A stretch of 64,000 nt of DNA from positions 1 to 64,000 of the forward strand of contig JBBDSC010000222.1 of assembly GCA_040905145.1 (NCBI GenBank). The letters run 5' to 3'. Below, piece by piece: positions 42,244-52,730 of the stretch. Numbering within the stretch: position 1 is the first letter of the stretch; the number at the start of each line of letters is the position of its first letter. The DNA comes from DATGMS01 sp040905145. GTDB taxonomy: Bacteria > Bacteroidota > Bacteroidia > Cytophagales > Cyclobacteriaceae. The notes below the pieces were generated by a model. It saw only the letters and a program-made list of their open reading frames with translations. It made no database searches and had not been told where the DNA came from. The position numbers and the translations under genes are program-made.

Positions 42244-43437
42244 TTATAGGTGGGACCCCAATTCCTGAATGGCTATCCAGGCCATTAAACCGGCACCGAC
42301 TTCGAGGGCATTTTCATCGATATCAAAAGTGGAGGTGTGCACACCAGAGGTAATACCTTTTTCTTCATTCCTGGTACCCAACCTATAAAAGCAACCGTCA
42401 ATTTCCTGGGTATAGTAAGAGAAATCCTCTGCGGCCATCCAAATATCCAAGTCGACCACATTTTCATCCCCCAAATAATCCTTAGCGGCATAAAAGGCCC
42501 TATCAGTTAATTCATGATCATTTTGCAAAAAAGGATATCCCCGTCTCACTTCAAAATCAGCCGATCCACCCATCGCTTCAGCAATTCCCTCCGCCAATTT
42601 AACCATCTGCTTATTGGCCCTTGATCTCCATTCTTCATTTAATGTACGAAAAGTCCCTTCCACTTGAACTTCATTGGGGATGATGTTGGTGGCTCCATTG
42701 GCGATAACTTTTCCAAAAGAAAGGACCGAGGGAATCTTGGGGCTGGCATTTCTACTTACAATTTGCTGCAAAGCCACAATGATATGGGCTGTGATCAACA
42801 CCGGATCGATCAATGTTTCAGGCATGGCGCCATGCCCCCCCTTCCCTTTTACGGTAAGGTAAAGCTCATCTGCACTGGCCATATACATGCCTTTTCTAAA
42901 ACCCACTTTTCCTGTAGGAATCAATGGCATCACATGCTGTCCGATTATTGCAGTAGGTTTGGGGTTTTCCAGAACTCTGTCCTTGATCATAAGCGATGCC
43001 CCCCCAGGTATGGTTTCTTCTCCAGGTTGAAAAACCAGCTTAATCGTCCCTTCAAATTCCTCCTTCACTTCATTCAGAATCCGAGCGGCCCCAAGCAGGG
43101 AAGAAGTGTGTACATCATGCCCACAGGCATGCATGACTCCTTCATTTTTGGACTTATAAGGGACATCGTTGGCTTCTACAATAGGGAGTGCATCCATATC
43201 AGCTCTTAAGGCAATTACTTTTTTAGATGGGTTCCTCCCCTCTATCAAAGCCACCAAGCCTGTTCCGGCTTTTTTCTCTATCTGCGATATGCCAAATGCC
43301 CGCAATTGCTTTTCGACAAAAGCACAGGTTTCAAATTCTTTAAAAGACAATTCCGGATTGGCATGTAAATGCTTTCTAAAATCAATGGTCTGACTTTTAT
43401 ACCTGTCAGCAAGGTCTTTTATTTTATTCTTCAGCAT
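42244..43437 (-). CDS. M20-family amidohydrolase
   Basis: 397 residues, metal-dependent hydrolase of N-acyl or N-aminoacyl compounds (IAA-amino-acid hydrolase / hippurate hydrolase type). Motifs: M-H-A-C-G-H-D-V-H-T (metal and catalytic Asp), Q-P-G-E-E (general base Glu-Glu), and the dimerisation block with G-H-G-A-M-P-E. M-A-A-E-D-F-S-Y-Y follows near the C-terminus. No signal peptide, so cytosolic. It overlaps the upstream SPOR-like gene by 14 bp. Confidence 0.93.
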   Translation of the reverse strand: MLKNKIKDLADRYKSQTIDFRKHLHANPELSFKEFETCAFVEKQLRAFGISQIEKKAGTGLVALIEGRNPSKKVIALRADMDALPIVEANDVPYKSKNEGVMHACGHDVHTSSLLGAARILNEVKEEFEGTIKLVFQPGEETIPGGASLMIKDRVLENPKPTAIIGQHVMPLIPTGKVGFRKGMYMASADELYLTVKGKGGHGAMPETLIDPVLITAHIIVALQQIVSRNASPKIPSVLSFGKVIANGATNIIPNEVQVEGTFRTLNEEWRSRANKQMVKLAEGIAEAMGGSADFEVRRGYPFLQNDHELTDRAFYAAKDYLGDENVVDLDIWMAAEDFSYYTQEIDGCFYRLGTRNEEKGITSGVHTSTFDIDENALEVGAGLMAWIAIQELGSHL

Positions 43438-43996
43438 CTTCTAAATCTTGTTCATTTCCCAGGGTTTCCCGCTTAAATCTATCTTGAATTATCCGCGCCG
43501 TGGGGAATTCCTCATCTATTTTTTCAAATAGTTTTAAAGCTTCTATCCGGTTTATATATTTACCCACTTTCACCAGATACCTGGGCTGTTCGTATTGCAT
43601 CTCCGCGTTGATGTCGGGAAAAACCGAATACAAATCGTTCCGCGTTTTGAAAGCCAGGTCCCGGTCCACTCCACTATAAACTAAAATGGTGAACCCACTG
43701 AAATAGGGCTCCTCCTTTTTGATATTGGTATTATGCGTCAAAGCTTCTTCCAGATCTTTGTCCACAGCGCTTCCGGCCCCGGCTCTTATTGCCCCATGGT
43801 CTACTTTAGGTTCCTTTACTTCAGGTAATTCCTCAAAAGTAATTCTACTACTGGTGAGGTCTTCACTGTAGTCCTCAAACCTTTCTGCTGAATAGCCGCT
43901 CTTTTTAATATTGATGATCCCGCATCCAGCAGAGAAAAGCAATATCAATATCCATAGGAATCCTTTTCTTACCATGACTTTCAATTTAGTCTTCAA
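43424..43996 (-). CDS. SPOR-domain-like lipoprotein
   Basis: 190 residues. The N-terminus ends L-L-F-S-A-G-C-G-I-I, a lipobox. The last ~80 residues (G-F-T-I-L-V-Y-S-G-V-D-R, then A-F-K-T-R-N-D-L-Y ... Y-L-V-K-V-G-K-Y-I-N-R, E-A-L-K-L-F-E-K-I) follow the two-repeat SPOR pattern that binds denuded peptidoglycan strands. The link is made by pattern only. It overlaps the end of secA by 11 bp; an alternative start lies at 43975. A cell-wall-associated role is likely. Confidence 0.62.
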   Translation of the reverse strand: MKTKLKVMVRKGFLWILILLFSAGCGIINIKKSGYSAERFEDYSEDLTSSRITFEELPEVKEPKVDHGAIRAGAGSAVDKDLEEALTHNTNIKKEEPYFSGFTILVYSGVDRDLAFKTRNDLYSVFPDINAEMQYEQPRYLVKVGKYINRIEALKLFEKIDEEFPTARIIQDRFKRETLGNEQDLEDAEE

Positions 43997-46900
43997 TCAC
44001 TATACATTTTGCAGCAACAATATCCTGTTCCACGCTCTTATATTTCACGTCTTTTTTCACATTTCCGTCGGTGTACCTTACGGAGACACGGTCATTCCTC
44101 CCATAAGTCTTTTCTGATTTTCTGGGGGTCACTACCTGCTGCTGGGCAGTAGCTTTTCTCTGTGCTACAGCGGCCCTGTTTCCACCGCTCAGGGAATTGC
44201 CCGCTTCCTCTTTGGAAGCATGCACTTTAGGTTCCTGTGCCCGCTTAGCCTGCGCCGCTTTCACTTGGTCTGGATCTTGCCTCGGTAGCTCTGATTTTGC
44301 CAGAAACGATATAACATCCTCGTTCAATTTGCCAATAAAGCGCTTGAACATTTCAAAGGCTTCAAACTTGTAGATCAATAAAGGATCCTTCTGTTCATAG
44401 ACGGCATTTTGAACAGATTGCTTCAGGTCATCCATGTCCCTCAAATGCTCTTTCCAATTTTGGTCGATGATGGCCAGGGTGACATTTTTCTCCACTGCCC
44501 TTATCAATTCCCTGCCTTTGTTATTGATGCTGGATTCCAGGTTGATCACTACGCCAATCTGTTTAATTCCATCAGTAATGGGCACCATAATCTCTTTTAC
44601 GGTAGCCCCTCGTTTTGCGTGCACGTCAGCAAGAATCGGCATGGCTTTTTCCAAAAGCACCTGATTTTTAGCGATGTAATTTTTATACGAGGCATCAAAC
44701 AATTCCTTGGTTAGCACCCTGGGTTCCTTGGCCTTTAAATCCTCTTCGCTCAATTTATAATCTATGCCCAAAGAACTATAAATATTCATTCGGGTGTTTT
44801 CCGCATCTTCCGTGGATTTCGCCATTTCTATGAGATCGGATGCTACATCATACATGATGTTCAGGATATCCAGCTCGAGTCTTTCCCCCATTAGTGCGTT
44901 CCTTCTTCTTTTGTAGACCACCTCACGCTGGGAATTCATCACGTCATCATATTCCAGCAACCTCTTTCTGACCCCAAAGTTGTTTTCCTCTACTTTGCGC
45001 TGTGCCCTTTCGATAGATTTGGTAATCATGGAGTGTTGAATCACTTCCCCTTCTTCCAAACCCATTCTGTCCATCAACTTGGCGATCCGTTCAGAGCCAA
45101 AGAGCCTCATTAAATTGTCTTCCAAAGACACAAAAAATTGGGAAGAACCCGGATCTCCCTGGCGTCCCGACCGCCCTCTCAACTGTCTGTCCACCCGTCT
45201 GGATTCGTGCCTTTCCGTACCTACGATAGCCAGGCCACCGGCAGCCTTGGATTCAGGGGAAAGCTTGATATCAGTACCACGGCCCGCCATGTTGGTGGCG
45301 ATGGTAACCGTTCCGGATTTTCCAGCCTCGGCAACCACATCTGCTTCTTTTGCATGGTGCTTGGCGTTCAGCACCTGATGTTTGATTTTCCTGATGGTAA
45401 GCATCCGGCTGAGCAATTCTGAGATCTCCACTGATGTGGTCCCTACCAGGACTGGCCTCCCCACATCAGTCAGTTCATTGATTTCTTCTACTACGGCATT
45501 GAATTTCTCACGGACGGTTTTATAAACTTTGTCTTGCCTGTCGTCCCTTTGTATAGGTCTGTTGGTGGGGATGACTATTACATCCAGTTTATAGATCTGC
45601 CAAAATTCACCCGCTTCGGTTTCCGCAGTACCTGTCATTCCGGAAAGTTTATGGTACATCCTGAAATAGTTTTGCAGGGTAACCGTAGCATAAGTTTGGG
45701 TAGCATCTTCTACCTTCACGTTTTCCTTCGCTTCTATCGCCTGGTGCAATCCATCCGAATATCGCCGGCCCTCCATTACCCGGCCTGTCTGCTCGTCTAC
45801 GATTTTCACTTTCTGATCTACCAGGATATACTCCGTGTCCTTCTCGAACATGCAATACGCTTTCAAAAGCTGGTTGACGGTATGGATCCGCTGAGCCTTC
45901 ACCCCATAATCTTTGATCAGTTCTTCCTTCCGGATCAATTTTTCCTTATCATCCAGATCGGGGTTTTTTTCCATATCGGCGATTTCCACTCCAATATCCG
46001 GAAGAATAAAGAAATCCGGATTTTCGTTTTTCTTGGTGATCACTTCAATCCCATTATCCGTCAGGTCTACCGTATTTGATTTCTCATCAATGGTAAACAA
46101 CAGAGGCTCATCTGCCTCAGGCATCATGCGCTTGTTGTCCTGTAGATAAAAATTTTCCGTCTTTTGAAGGACTACCCTAATTCCCGGTTCTGAAAGGTAT
46201 TTGATCAACGGCTTGTATTTGGGCATTCCCCTAAACGCCCTGAAAAGAGGTAGACCACCTTCTTTGTGGTTACCTTCTTTGATCAGTCTTTTGGCCTCAG
46301 CCAAATAACCATGAACCAATTTCCTTTGTTCTTCGACCAAGGTTGACACCCTTGGCTTCATTTCATAAAATTCATGTTCATCACCCCTTGGAATGGGTCC
46401 TGATATGATCAATGGAGTCCTCGCATCATCAATCAATACAGAGTCCACTTCATCAATCATTGCAAAATGGTGTTTCCCCTGCACCAAATCCCCAGCATCC
46501 CTGGACATGTTATCCCTTAGGTAATCAAAACCAAATTCATTGTTTGTGCCATAGACAATATCCGAAGCATAGGCCTTTTTCCTGCCCTCGGAATTGGGGG
46601 GAAACTTGTCAATGCAATCCACGGAAAGGCCATGAAACTCAAAAAGTGGGGCATTCCATTCCGAATCACGCTTGGCCAGGTAATCGTTTACAGTAACAAT
46701 ATGTACCCCCCTTCCCGACAGCGCATTTAAATAAGCAGGCAAAGTGGAGACCAAGGTTTTACCTTCCCCAGTGGCCATTTCTGCGATATTCCCTTTATGC
46801 AGGACTACTCCCCCCAACAGCTGCACATCATAATGAATCATATCCCAGGTCACTTCTGTACCCGCGGCGTTCCATTTGTTGTGCCAGATAGCTTGGTCCC

Positions 46901-47360
46901 CTTCTATGACCACATGGGGTTTTAGGGCGGCTATTTCCTGATCTCCCGCCGCAGCCTTCACCACAAGTTGGTGGTTTTCTTTGAATCTTCTGGCCGTTTC
47001 TTTAACCACTGCAAAAGCCCTGGGAAGGACCTTCTCCAAAGTGGTTTCCAAGGCTTCATTCCTATTTTTCTCTACTTTGTCTATTTCATTGAACAAAGCA
47101 TCCTTTGCATGAACCTTATCGGGGGACAAGGCATTTATTTCTTCCTTAAAATTTAAAATCTGATCATCAAATGATTTTAAATCTGCATCTATGATGCTCT
47201 TAATTTCAGTAGTTTGGGCACGCAATTCCTCATCGCTCAGTTGCTGCAACTTTCCGTATTCAGCATTGATCTGTTCTACGACAGGGAGAAGCGTTTTTAT
47301 ATCTCTATCTGACTTGGTACCAAAGACCTTTCCAAGTCCTTTTGCAATAAAATCCAACAT
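43986..47360 (-). CDS. secA: Protein translocase ATPase SecA
   Basis: Motor of the Sec pathway, 1124 residues, longer than the ~900 of E. coli, as usual in Bacteroidota. Walker A is in M-A-T-G-E-G-K-T-L-V (~residue 195), Walker B in M-I-D-E-V-D-S-V-L-I-D-D; R-G-T-D-I-K-L and R-Q-L-R-G-R-S-G-R-Q-G-D-P-G are the second ATPase motifs. The C-terminal tail ends in K-C-I-V-I-E-D and lacks the zinc-binding C-x-C motif used elsewhere for SecB. First gene of a four-gene operon, 136 bp after dapF. Confidence 0.98.
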   Translation of the reverse strand: MLDFIAKGLGKVFGTKSDRDIKTLLPVVEQINAEYGKLQQLSDEELRAQTTEIKSIIDADLKSFDDQILNFKEEINALSPDKVHAKDALFNEIDKVEKNRNEALETTLEKVLPRAFAVVKETARRFKENHQLVVKAAAGDQEIAALKPHVVIEGDQAIWHNKWNAAGTEVTWDMIHYDVQLLGGVVLHKGNIAEMATGEGKTLVSTLPAYLNALSGRGVHIVTVNDYLAKRDSEWNAPLFEFHGLSVDCIDKFPPNSEGRKKAYASDIVYGTNNEFGFDYLRDNMSRDAGDLVQGKHHFAMIDEVDSVLIDDARTPLIISGPIPRGDEHEFYEMKPRVSTLVEEQRKLVHGYLAEAKRLIKEGNHKEGGLPLFRAFRGMPKYKPLIKYLSEPGIRVVLQKTENFYLQDNKRMMPEADEPLLFTIDEKSNTVDLTDNGIEVITKKNENPDFFILPDIGVEIADMEKNPDLDDKEKLIRKEELIKDYGVKAQRIHTVNQLLKAYCMFEKDTEYILVDQKVKIVDEQTGRVMEGRRYSDGLHQAIEAKENVKVEDATQTYATVTLQNYFRMYHKLSGMTGTAETEAGEFWQIYKLDVIVIPTNRPIQRDDRQDKVYKTVREKFNAVVEEINELTDVGRPVLVGTTSVEISELLSRMLTIRKIKHQVLNAKHHAKEADVVAEAGKSGTVTIATNMAGRGTDIKLSPESKAAGGLAIVGTERHESRRVDRQLRGRSGRQGDPGSSQFFVSLEDNLMRLFGSERIAKLMDRMGLEEGEVIQHSMITKSIERAQRKVEENNFGVRKRLLEYDDVMNSQREVVYKRRRNALMGERLELDILNIMYDVASDLIEMAKSTEDAENTRMNIYSSLGIDYKLSEEDLKAKEPRVLTKELFDASYKNYIAKNQVLLEKAMPILADVHAKRGATVKEIMVPITDGIKQIGVVINLESSINNKGRELIRAVEKNVTLAIIDQNWKEHLRDMDDLKQSVQNAVYEQKDPLLIYKFEAFEMFKRFIGKLNEDVISFLAKSELPRQDPDQVKAAQAKRAQEPKVHASKEEAGNSLSGGNRAAVAQRKATAQQQVVTPRKSEKTYGRNDRVSVRYTDGNVKKDVKYKSVEQDIVAAKCIVIED

Positions 47361-47495
47361 ATTTACCTTAAGTGTATTAAGATTATAAAATTACTTTCTT
47401 TTTGGGACAAATCGTAATGTTAACCGTGAGATTTGACACGTGAACGGGGAGGTAAGTTTATAGGACCCTTGGTAGTATCCACTAAATACAAAGGG

Positions 47496-48269
47496 TTAAA
47501 TATTTATTACTCCACTAAACACTTGCTCGGCTGGCCCAATGAGAAGGATATCGCTAAAGCTTCCATCTGTATTGGCAGTGAACCTGACAGCAAGTTTCCC
47601 CCCAGGTGTTTGGATATTAACCCGGTCTATGCCGTTAAGTTTCCCATACACCAGTGCACAGGCAGTTACTCCTGTTCCGCAGGAAAGCGTCTCATTTTCT
47701 ACTCCCCTCTCGTAAGTCCTGACATAAATTTCATCCTCTGAAAGTTCAGTGATAAAATTCACGTTGACACCGTTGGGCTTATAAATGTCACTGTACCTAA
47801 TTTGTGAGCCTGTATCTACCACTGGATAAGCCTTTACATCCTCTACCAGCCGAACATGGTGAGGGGAACCTGTATTGACAAAATAATCAGGGCCTTCCGT
47901 GAAAATATTTTCGACCGGACTCATCCCCAATTCTACCTGCCCCTCTTTATATTTAGCTTCGTGTGGGCCATCAATGGCCAGAAAGCCACATTTATCCATG
48001 GTGATCCCTAGAAATTTTAAAAAGGCTACCGCGCATCTGGCTCCGTTTCCACACATGCTTTGAGTGCCATCCGCATTGAAATAAACCATTTCAAAATCGT
48101 ATCCCGCTTTCTCCCTGATCAATATCAGACCATCCGCCCCAATCCCAAACTTTCTATTACACAGTTTTGCTATCGCATTCAGGTTATTATCGTCAAACCG
48201 TTCCTCACGGTCATCTATCATTATAAAATCATTACCAGTTCCCTGGTATTTGTAAAAGGTTATTTCCAT
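47496..48269 (-). CDS. dapF: Diaminopimelate epimerase
   Basis: Converts LL- to meso-diaminopimelate for lysine and peptidoglycan, 257 residues. The two catalytic cysteines are in M-C-G-N-G-A-R-C and L-S-C-G-T-G-V-T-A-C. N-terminal F-Y-K-Y-Q-G-T-G-N-D-F is standard. It draws on the same aspartate route as ThrA. It appears monocistronic. Confidence 0.97.
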   Translation of the reverse strand: MEITFYKYQGTGNDFIMIDDREERFDDNNLNAIAKLCNRKFGIGADGLILIREKAGYDFEMVYFNADGTQSMCGNGARCAVAFLKFLGITMDKCGFLAIDGPHEAKYKEGQVELGMSPVENIFTEGPDYFVNTGSPHHVRLVEDVKAYPVVDTGSQIRYSDIYKPNGVNVNFITELSEDEIYVRTYERGVENETLSCGTGVTACALVYGKLNGIDRVNIQTPGGKLAVRFTANTDGSFSDILLIGPAEQVFSGVINI

Positions 48270-48489
48270 TTTTTAAACTCACGCTTCGGTAATGCTTTTC
48301 GGCAAAAATCAATCCAAGGCTTTTCGATGGTACAAAATTAAACATCTTGTCCCAATATATGACGGAATGTCTGATAAATTAAGGATTTAATAGAGAAATG
48401 ACCATCCGGCCCCCTAGCGATTCCATGACACAGAGTTTAAGGGAAAGTCAGATGATATGAAGTAAAGATATGGGATTCTGTTTGTCCAT

Positions 48490-49314
48490 TTATTTCTCTT
48501 CAATATCGATGGAAGCATCGGTGATGGAAACTGCCCCAAAATAACCCAAGGCTCCATTGTCCCAATTGGTAATGGGATTGGAAGGGGCAACCTCTCCTAT
48601 TCCCATTACTTCCACCAAAGTCCTATAATATTCGTATGTCCCTTTGTCCACCTGATGTAATTCAATATCCACCTTATCCCCTAGTTGCAATTTATGCGGG
48701 AATCCATAATCCATCAATTGCCCATTGAAGAATTTGTCATTGATCAACCAAAAATTATCATCTTTGATCCTTTTCCCATCGAATGCGAAAAAGTATGGTT
48801 CCCCATTGACAAAAACCTTCAAGCGGTAATAATTAACCTCATTGACGGGATCGTAAAAAAAGGCAGCCATATAAAAACCTTCCTCATTGAAAAGTGATTC
48901 CTTTAGAAATTTATAATTGATGGAGCTAATGGGTATCATGGTCTCAGGAATGGTGCTGGAGGCCGAATAGACCTCCCCCTCATACACTACTTCAAGCAAA
49001 TAGGTCTTTCCATCTTCACCTTTCAGTTCTGCTGTTTCATATATCCCATCGGCTACTTCTTTTAGTATTTCGGAATACCCCTCTTCATCTGTGATCGTTA
49101 CTTTTGCCCCCGAAACAGGTGGGAAAATATTGGTGTCCTGGTAATCTATGGATTGCCTGATTTTAACACTATAGGGTCCCCGGTGAGTAGTGACCAGCCC
49201 TTCTATTACTATCCTTGGTTCTGCGTTGCCCAAATCCAATTCGATCACTTCTTCGCAGGAAATCATCAACACCAGGATGAAAACCCAGGGAGCCCATTTT
49301 GCCGTCCACTTCAT
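48490..49314 (-). CDS. DUF4249-family lipoprotein
   Basis: 274 residues with a lipoprotein signal (W-V-F-I-L-V-L-M-I-S-C, Cys20) and a beta-sandwich-like body: I-V-I-E-G-L-V-T-T-H-R-G-P-Y-S-V is the N-terminal DUF4249 hallmark. This family is found almost only in Bacteroidota, encoded next to TonB receptors with a carboxypeptidase-like domain, as here, and may play a SusD-like role. The start is one base past the receptor stop. Confidence 0.9.
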   Translation of the reverse strand: MKWTAKWAPWVFILVLMISCEEVIELDLGNAEPRIVIEGLVTTHRGPYSVKIRQSIDYQDTNIFPPVSGAKVTITDEEGYSEILKEVADGIYETAELKGEDGKTYLLEVVYEGEVYSASSTIPETMIPISSINYKFLKESLFNEEGFYMAAFFYDPVNEVNYYRLKVFVNGEPYFFAFDGKRIKDDNFWLINDKFFNGQLMDYGFPHKLQLGDKVDIELHQVDKGTYEYYRTLVEVMGIGEVAPSNPITNWDNGALGYFGAVSITDASIDIEEK

Positions 49315-49315
49315 A

Positions 49316-51667
49316 TCATTTAAATTTAAAATTATAAGTTACCGCAGGCAGGACACTGAACAAGGTCAATTTCACAACTTCTGTTTGGGTGGGATCATCC
49401 GCCACCTCCCGAAAATCAATGCTATAGGCGTTCTTTCGTGCATAAGCATTGTACACGGAGAAGTTGAGGCTGGACTCGAAATTGGCCTTTTCCTTCAACT
49501 GGAGAGTGGCCCCTAAATCCAATCGGTGATAATCGGGATACCTGGATTTATTCCGCTTGTCATATAGATTAATGACCCTGCCCTCCACTGCATATTTTCC
49601 TACGGGATAAGTCACTGCATTTCCTGTATAATACACAAAGGAAGCTGAAAAAGACCATTTGTTGTTCAATTGATACACGCCTACCAAGGACAGGTCATGT
49701 GTCCTGTCCTGATTGGCAGGATAAACCTGACCTTGGTCCACGCCAAGAAACTTCCTTTGTGTTCTTGACCAGGTATAACTCAGCCATCCGGTGAGTTTGC
49801 CCCTACTCTTTTTTAAATAGAATTCTGCCCCATAGGACCAGCCTTTTCCAAAGAGCAATTGGGATTCCACATTTTCATTGTAAATCAATTCTGCCCCCGT
49901 CTTATAGTCCACTTGGTTTTGCATGTCTTTGTAGTAAACTTCAATCGAGCCTTCCAGGGCATTGCCATTAAAATTCCTGTAATATCCGGCTGCATATTGG
50001 TCCACAAACTGCGGCTTTACATTGTTGCTGCTGGGAATCCAGAGATCAATGGGTGTCCCTGAGGTAGAATTGGACAGTAAATGAAGGTATTGACGGTTTC
50101 TTCCATAGGAGGTCTTGACGGAACTTTCCGCGTCCAGTATATAGGTGAGCCCTACCCTCGGCTCCAGTCCACCATAGGTTTTCACAATCTCCCCCTGTGC
50201 AAAATCCCGCATTTCAACTATTTCGCCGCTTTCATCATAGGTAAATATGTTGCCAGGGCCTATTTGGGAAAACAATGAATAACGTAGGCCATAATTGGCC
50301 TTGAACTTTTCGGAAAACTCCCTGTCCTGGGAAAGGTATAAAGATCCTTCCCAAGCATATTTCTGCTGCAATTCAGAAGCATTGACCTGTGAATTTTCAT
50401 CTGTAGTGATGGCACCGGGCTTAAAGGCATGATGGATAATATTAGCCCCAAATTTTAAGGTGTTTTCAGGATTGATATAGTAGTCAAAGTCTTCTTTAAT
50501 ACTAAAATCACGGATAGCGGAAGTAATGTTAAACCCATTGTTTTGCGCTTCATCCCCTCCTATATTCACCTTATAATTATAGTCACTGTATAAGAAAGTG
50601 GAATTTAGAAATAGCTTATCATTGAACAGGTGGTTCCATCGTAGAGTGGTGGTAGTATTACCCCAATCAAAGCCAAACACATCGTTAAAACCAAACTTGT
50701 CCCTTCCAAAATAGCCAGAAATATAAAGTCGGTCATCATCGCCTAATTTATAGTTGGCTTTGGCATTGAGGTCATAGAAATATAGAATGGAATTGGAAAG
50801 GTCTTCATTATTGGAGAGTTTTAGAAAAACATCTGCATAAGTTCTTCTTCCCGACACAATAAAGGACCCCCGGTCTTTTACTATAGGGGCCTCCAACGCC
50901 AATCGTGAGGAGATCAAACCTATACCCCCCGATGCATTGAATTTCCTGGAATTACCATCCTTCATCCGGATGTCCAAAACGGAAGACGCCCTTCCCCCAA
51001 ACTCTGCCGGGATATGCCCTTTGTAGATGGAAAGGTCCTTGATGGCATCTGAGTTAAAAACGGAAAAGAAACCCAACAAATGGGAGGCATTATAAATGGG
51101 GGCCTCATCAAGCATAATCAGGTTTTGATCGGCACTACCTCCCCTAACGAAGAAGCCTCCCCCTCCTTCGGAGGATTTTATTCCAGGCAATAACTGGATG
51201 GTCCTGATCACATCCTTTTCACCGAAAAGCACAGGAACAACTTCTATTTCCCTAAGATCCAATTTATTTACCCCCATGGTGGTGGATTGAACATTCGCAT
51301 CCGGGCGCTCACTGGTCACGACCACTTCTTCAAGATTTCTGGATCCGGAAGAAAGCTCTTGGTTGATCCTAAGACTTTTATCGAGCATAATAGGCTGAGT
51401 GACCGTCTCATACCCCACATAGTGAATGGATAGCATATATTTTCCTTTCGGCAAGGTGATTGAATAAAAGCCGTATTCATTGGTCACTGCACCACTCCCG
51501 AGTTCCTTGACCAATACGGTGGCACCAATCAGCTCTTCCCCATTGTCAGCATCTATTATATTGCCGCTAATGGTAAACCGTTCTTGTCCGAAAGCGGTAA
51601 AAACAAGCCCACAAAACAAGAACAACATGCTGCATTCTTTTAAATCGGAAAACATATTTAACCTCAT
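49316..51667 (-). CDS. TonB-dependent receptor with carboxypeptidase-like N-terminal domain
   Basis: 783 residues. The signal peptide (M-L-F-L-F-C-G-L-V-F-T-A-F-G-Q) is preceded by up to 12 residues, so the start may be at 51667 or at an internal Met. Then I-S-G-N-I-I-D-A-D-N-G and G-F-Y-S-I-T-L-P-K-G (CarboxypepD_reg), the plug (V-V-V-T-S-E-R-P-D, F-F-V-R-G-G-S-A-D-Q-N, L-D-E-A-P-I-Y-N), and the barrel. It is shorter than SusC proteins. With the DUF4249 lipoprotein it forms an uptake pair of unknown substrate. Confidence 0.94.
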   Translation of the reverse strand: MRLNMFSDLKECSMLFLFCGLVFTAFGQERFTISGNIIDADNGEELIGATVLVKELGSGAVTNEYGFYSITLPKGKYMLSIHYVGYETVTQPIMLDKSLRINQELSSGSRNLEEVVVTSERPDANVQSTTMGVNKLDLREIEVVPVLFGEKDVIRTIQLLPGIKSSEGGGGFFVRGGSADQNLIMLDEAPIYNASHLLGFFSVFNSDAIKDLSIYKGHIPAEFGGRASSVLDIRMKDGNSRKFNASGGIGLISSRLALEAPIVKDRGSFIVSGRRTYADVFLKLSNNEDLSNSILYFYDLNAKANYKLGDDDRLYISGYFGRDKFGFNDVFGFDWGNTTTTLRWNHLFNDKLFLNSTFLYSDYNYKVNIGGDEAQNNGFNITSAIRDFSIKEDFDYYINPENTLKFGANIIHHAFKPGAITTDENSQVNASELQQKYAWEGSLYLSQDREFSEKFKANYGLRYSLFSQIGPGNIFTYDESGEIVEMRDFAQGEIVKTYGGLEPRVGLTYILDAESSVKTSYGRNRQYLHLLSNSTSGTPIDLWIPSSNNVKPQFVDQYAAGYYRNFNGNALEGSIEVYYKDMQNQVDYKTGAELIYNENVESQLLFGKGWSYGAEFYLKKSRGKLTGWLSYTWSRTQRKFLGVDQGQVYPANQDRTHDLSLVGVYQLNNKWSFSASFVYYTGNAVTYPVGKYAVEGRVINLYDKRNKSRYPDYHRLDLGATLQLKEKANFESSLNFSVYNAYARKNAYSIDFREVADDPTQTEVVKLTLFSVLPAVTYNFKFK

Positions 51668-51933
51668 TGTTCAAAGATAATAGATGGAGCTTAGGGCATA
51701 AATGGAGTGCGATACTAATTTTCAAAGTTAATGATCTGTTCGTCAGAAATTGAATGAGCCATATAAATTTTTCTGTTATACTTTTAAAATGATGCTTGTT
51801 ATCAAAACATTACTCCCACAATATCAGGGGCTTCTCCTTAAATTCATAAACTTTGGTTTTCAATATGCTTTATGGCATGTTATTTGGCAAAGAGAAACTC
51901 AATTCAATAAACAAAACCAATTTTTGATTAATT

Positions 51934-52722
51934 ATGAGAAAGTCAATTCAGAATTTTGCAAATGCCCTAATGCCTTTGGGAATGGCTTTGGCCATAACGG
52001 CCTGTAACGATGAAGATTTGCCAAGACCGGGACACAGTAATGCTGAGATCAACTCCACCCTTACCAGTAGTAATTCAGATGCCAATTCTTCCGCTGACAT
52101 TTCTTCCCCTGAGAGTCGTATAGGGATCGGTGCGTTTACCGTAACTGAATTTACATTGGGAATGCAGGAAGTAAACATGATGTATTTGCCAGAAAGTGCT
52201 GTTGAAGCGGGTGTCTCCCTTGAAATTGGCACTTTAAAGACAAATATCGATGCTGAAATTGGAACATCCAGTTCCAAACCCCAAACGATCACTCTTGCTG
52301 CGGATGGAGAAATCCGGAAAGCGAAAATAGGAGAGGGCGAAACTCCCAAAGGAGTTTATAGCGAAATAACTTTTAAATTATATAAAAACACTGCTGCAGG
52401 GGGCCATGAGGCTGCAAGCAGTAATTCCTTGTTTATAACAGGCGATCATAACGGTACTCCCGTCCATATTTGGTTGGAAACTGAAGAGATGATCATGGCG
52501 ACATCAAAATCTGCTGATGGCTATGAGGTTGATGGGAATTCTTCCCTATTATTGACATTTAACCTGGACAAGATCTTTGCAAACGTCAATTTTGATCTGG
52601 CTTCGGATTTTGATAAGAATGGAACAATTGAGATTGGTCCCCATAATGCAGATGCCAATGGAAGTCTCCATTCCAAAATTAAAAGTAATTTCGCCTCTTC
52701 GGTAGAATTCGTGAAGGAGTAA
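51934..52722 (+). CDS. Lipoprotein of unknown function
   Basis: 262 residues. The signal ends L-A-I-T-A-C-N-D-E-D with Cys24 as the lipid site. A Ser/Asn-rich linker (~35-65) precedes a beta-rich domain with even-spaced hydrophobic strands. Near the C-terminus D-F-D-K-N-G-T-I-E-I and D-A-D-A-N-G-S are D-x-D-x-N-G loops that could bind calcium. No family recognised with confidence. The gene is followed directly by copy 2 of the interspersed repeat. Confidence 0.75.
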   Translation: MRKSIQNFANALMPLGMALAITACNDEDLPRPGHSNAEINSTLTSSNSDANSSADISSPESRIGIGAFTVTEFTLGMQEVNMMYLPESAVEAGVSLEIGTLKTNIDAEIGTSSSKPQTITLAADGEIRKAKIGEGETPKGVYSEITFKLYKNTAAGGHEAASSNSLFITGDHNGTPVHIWLETEEMIMATSKSADGYEVDGNSSLLLTFNLDKIFANVNFDLASDFDKNGTIEIGPHNADANGSLHSKIKSNFASSVEFVKE

Positions 52723-52730
52723 TTTCGAGT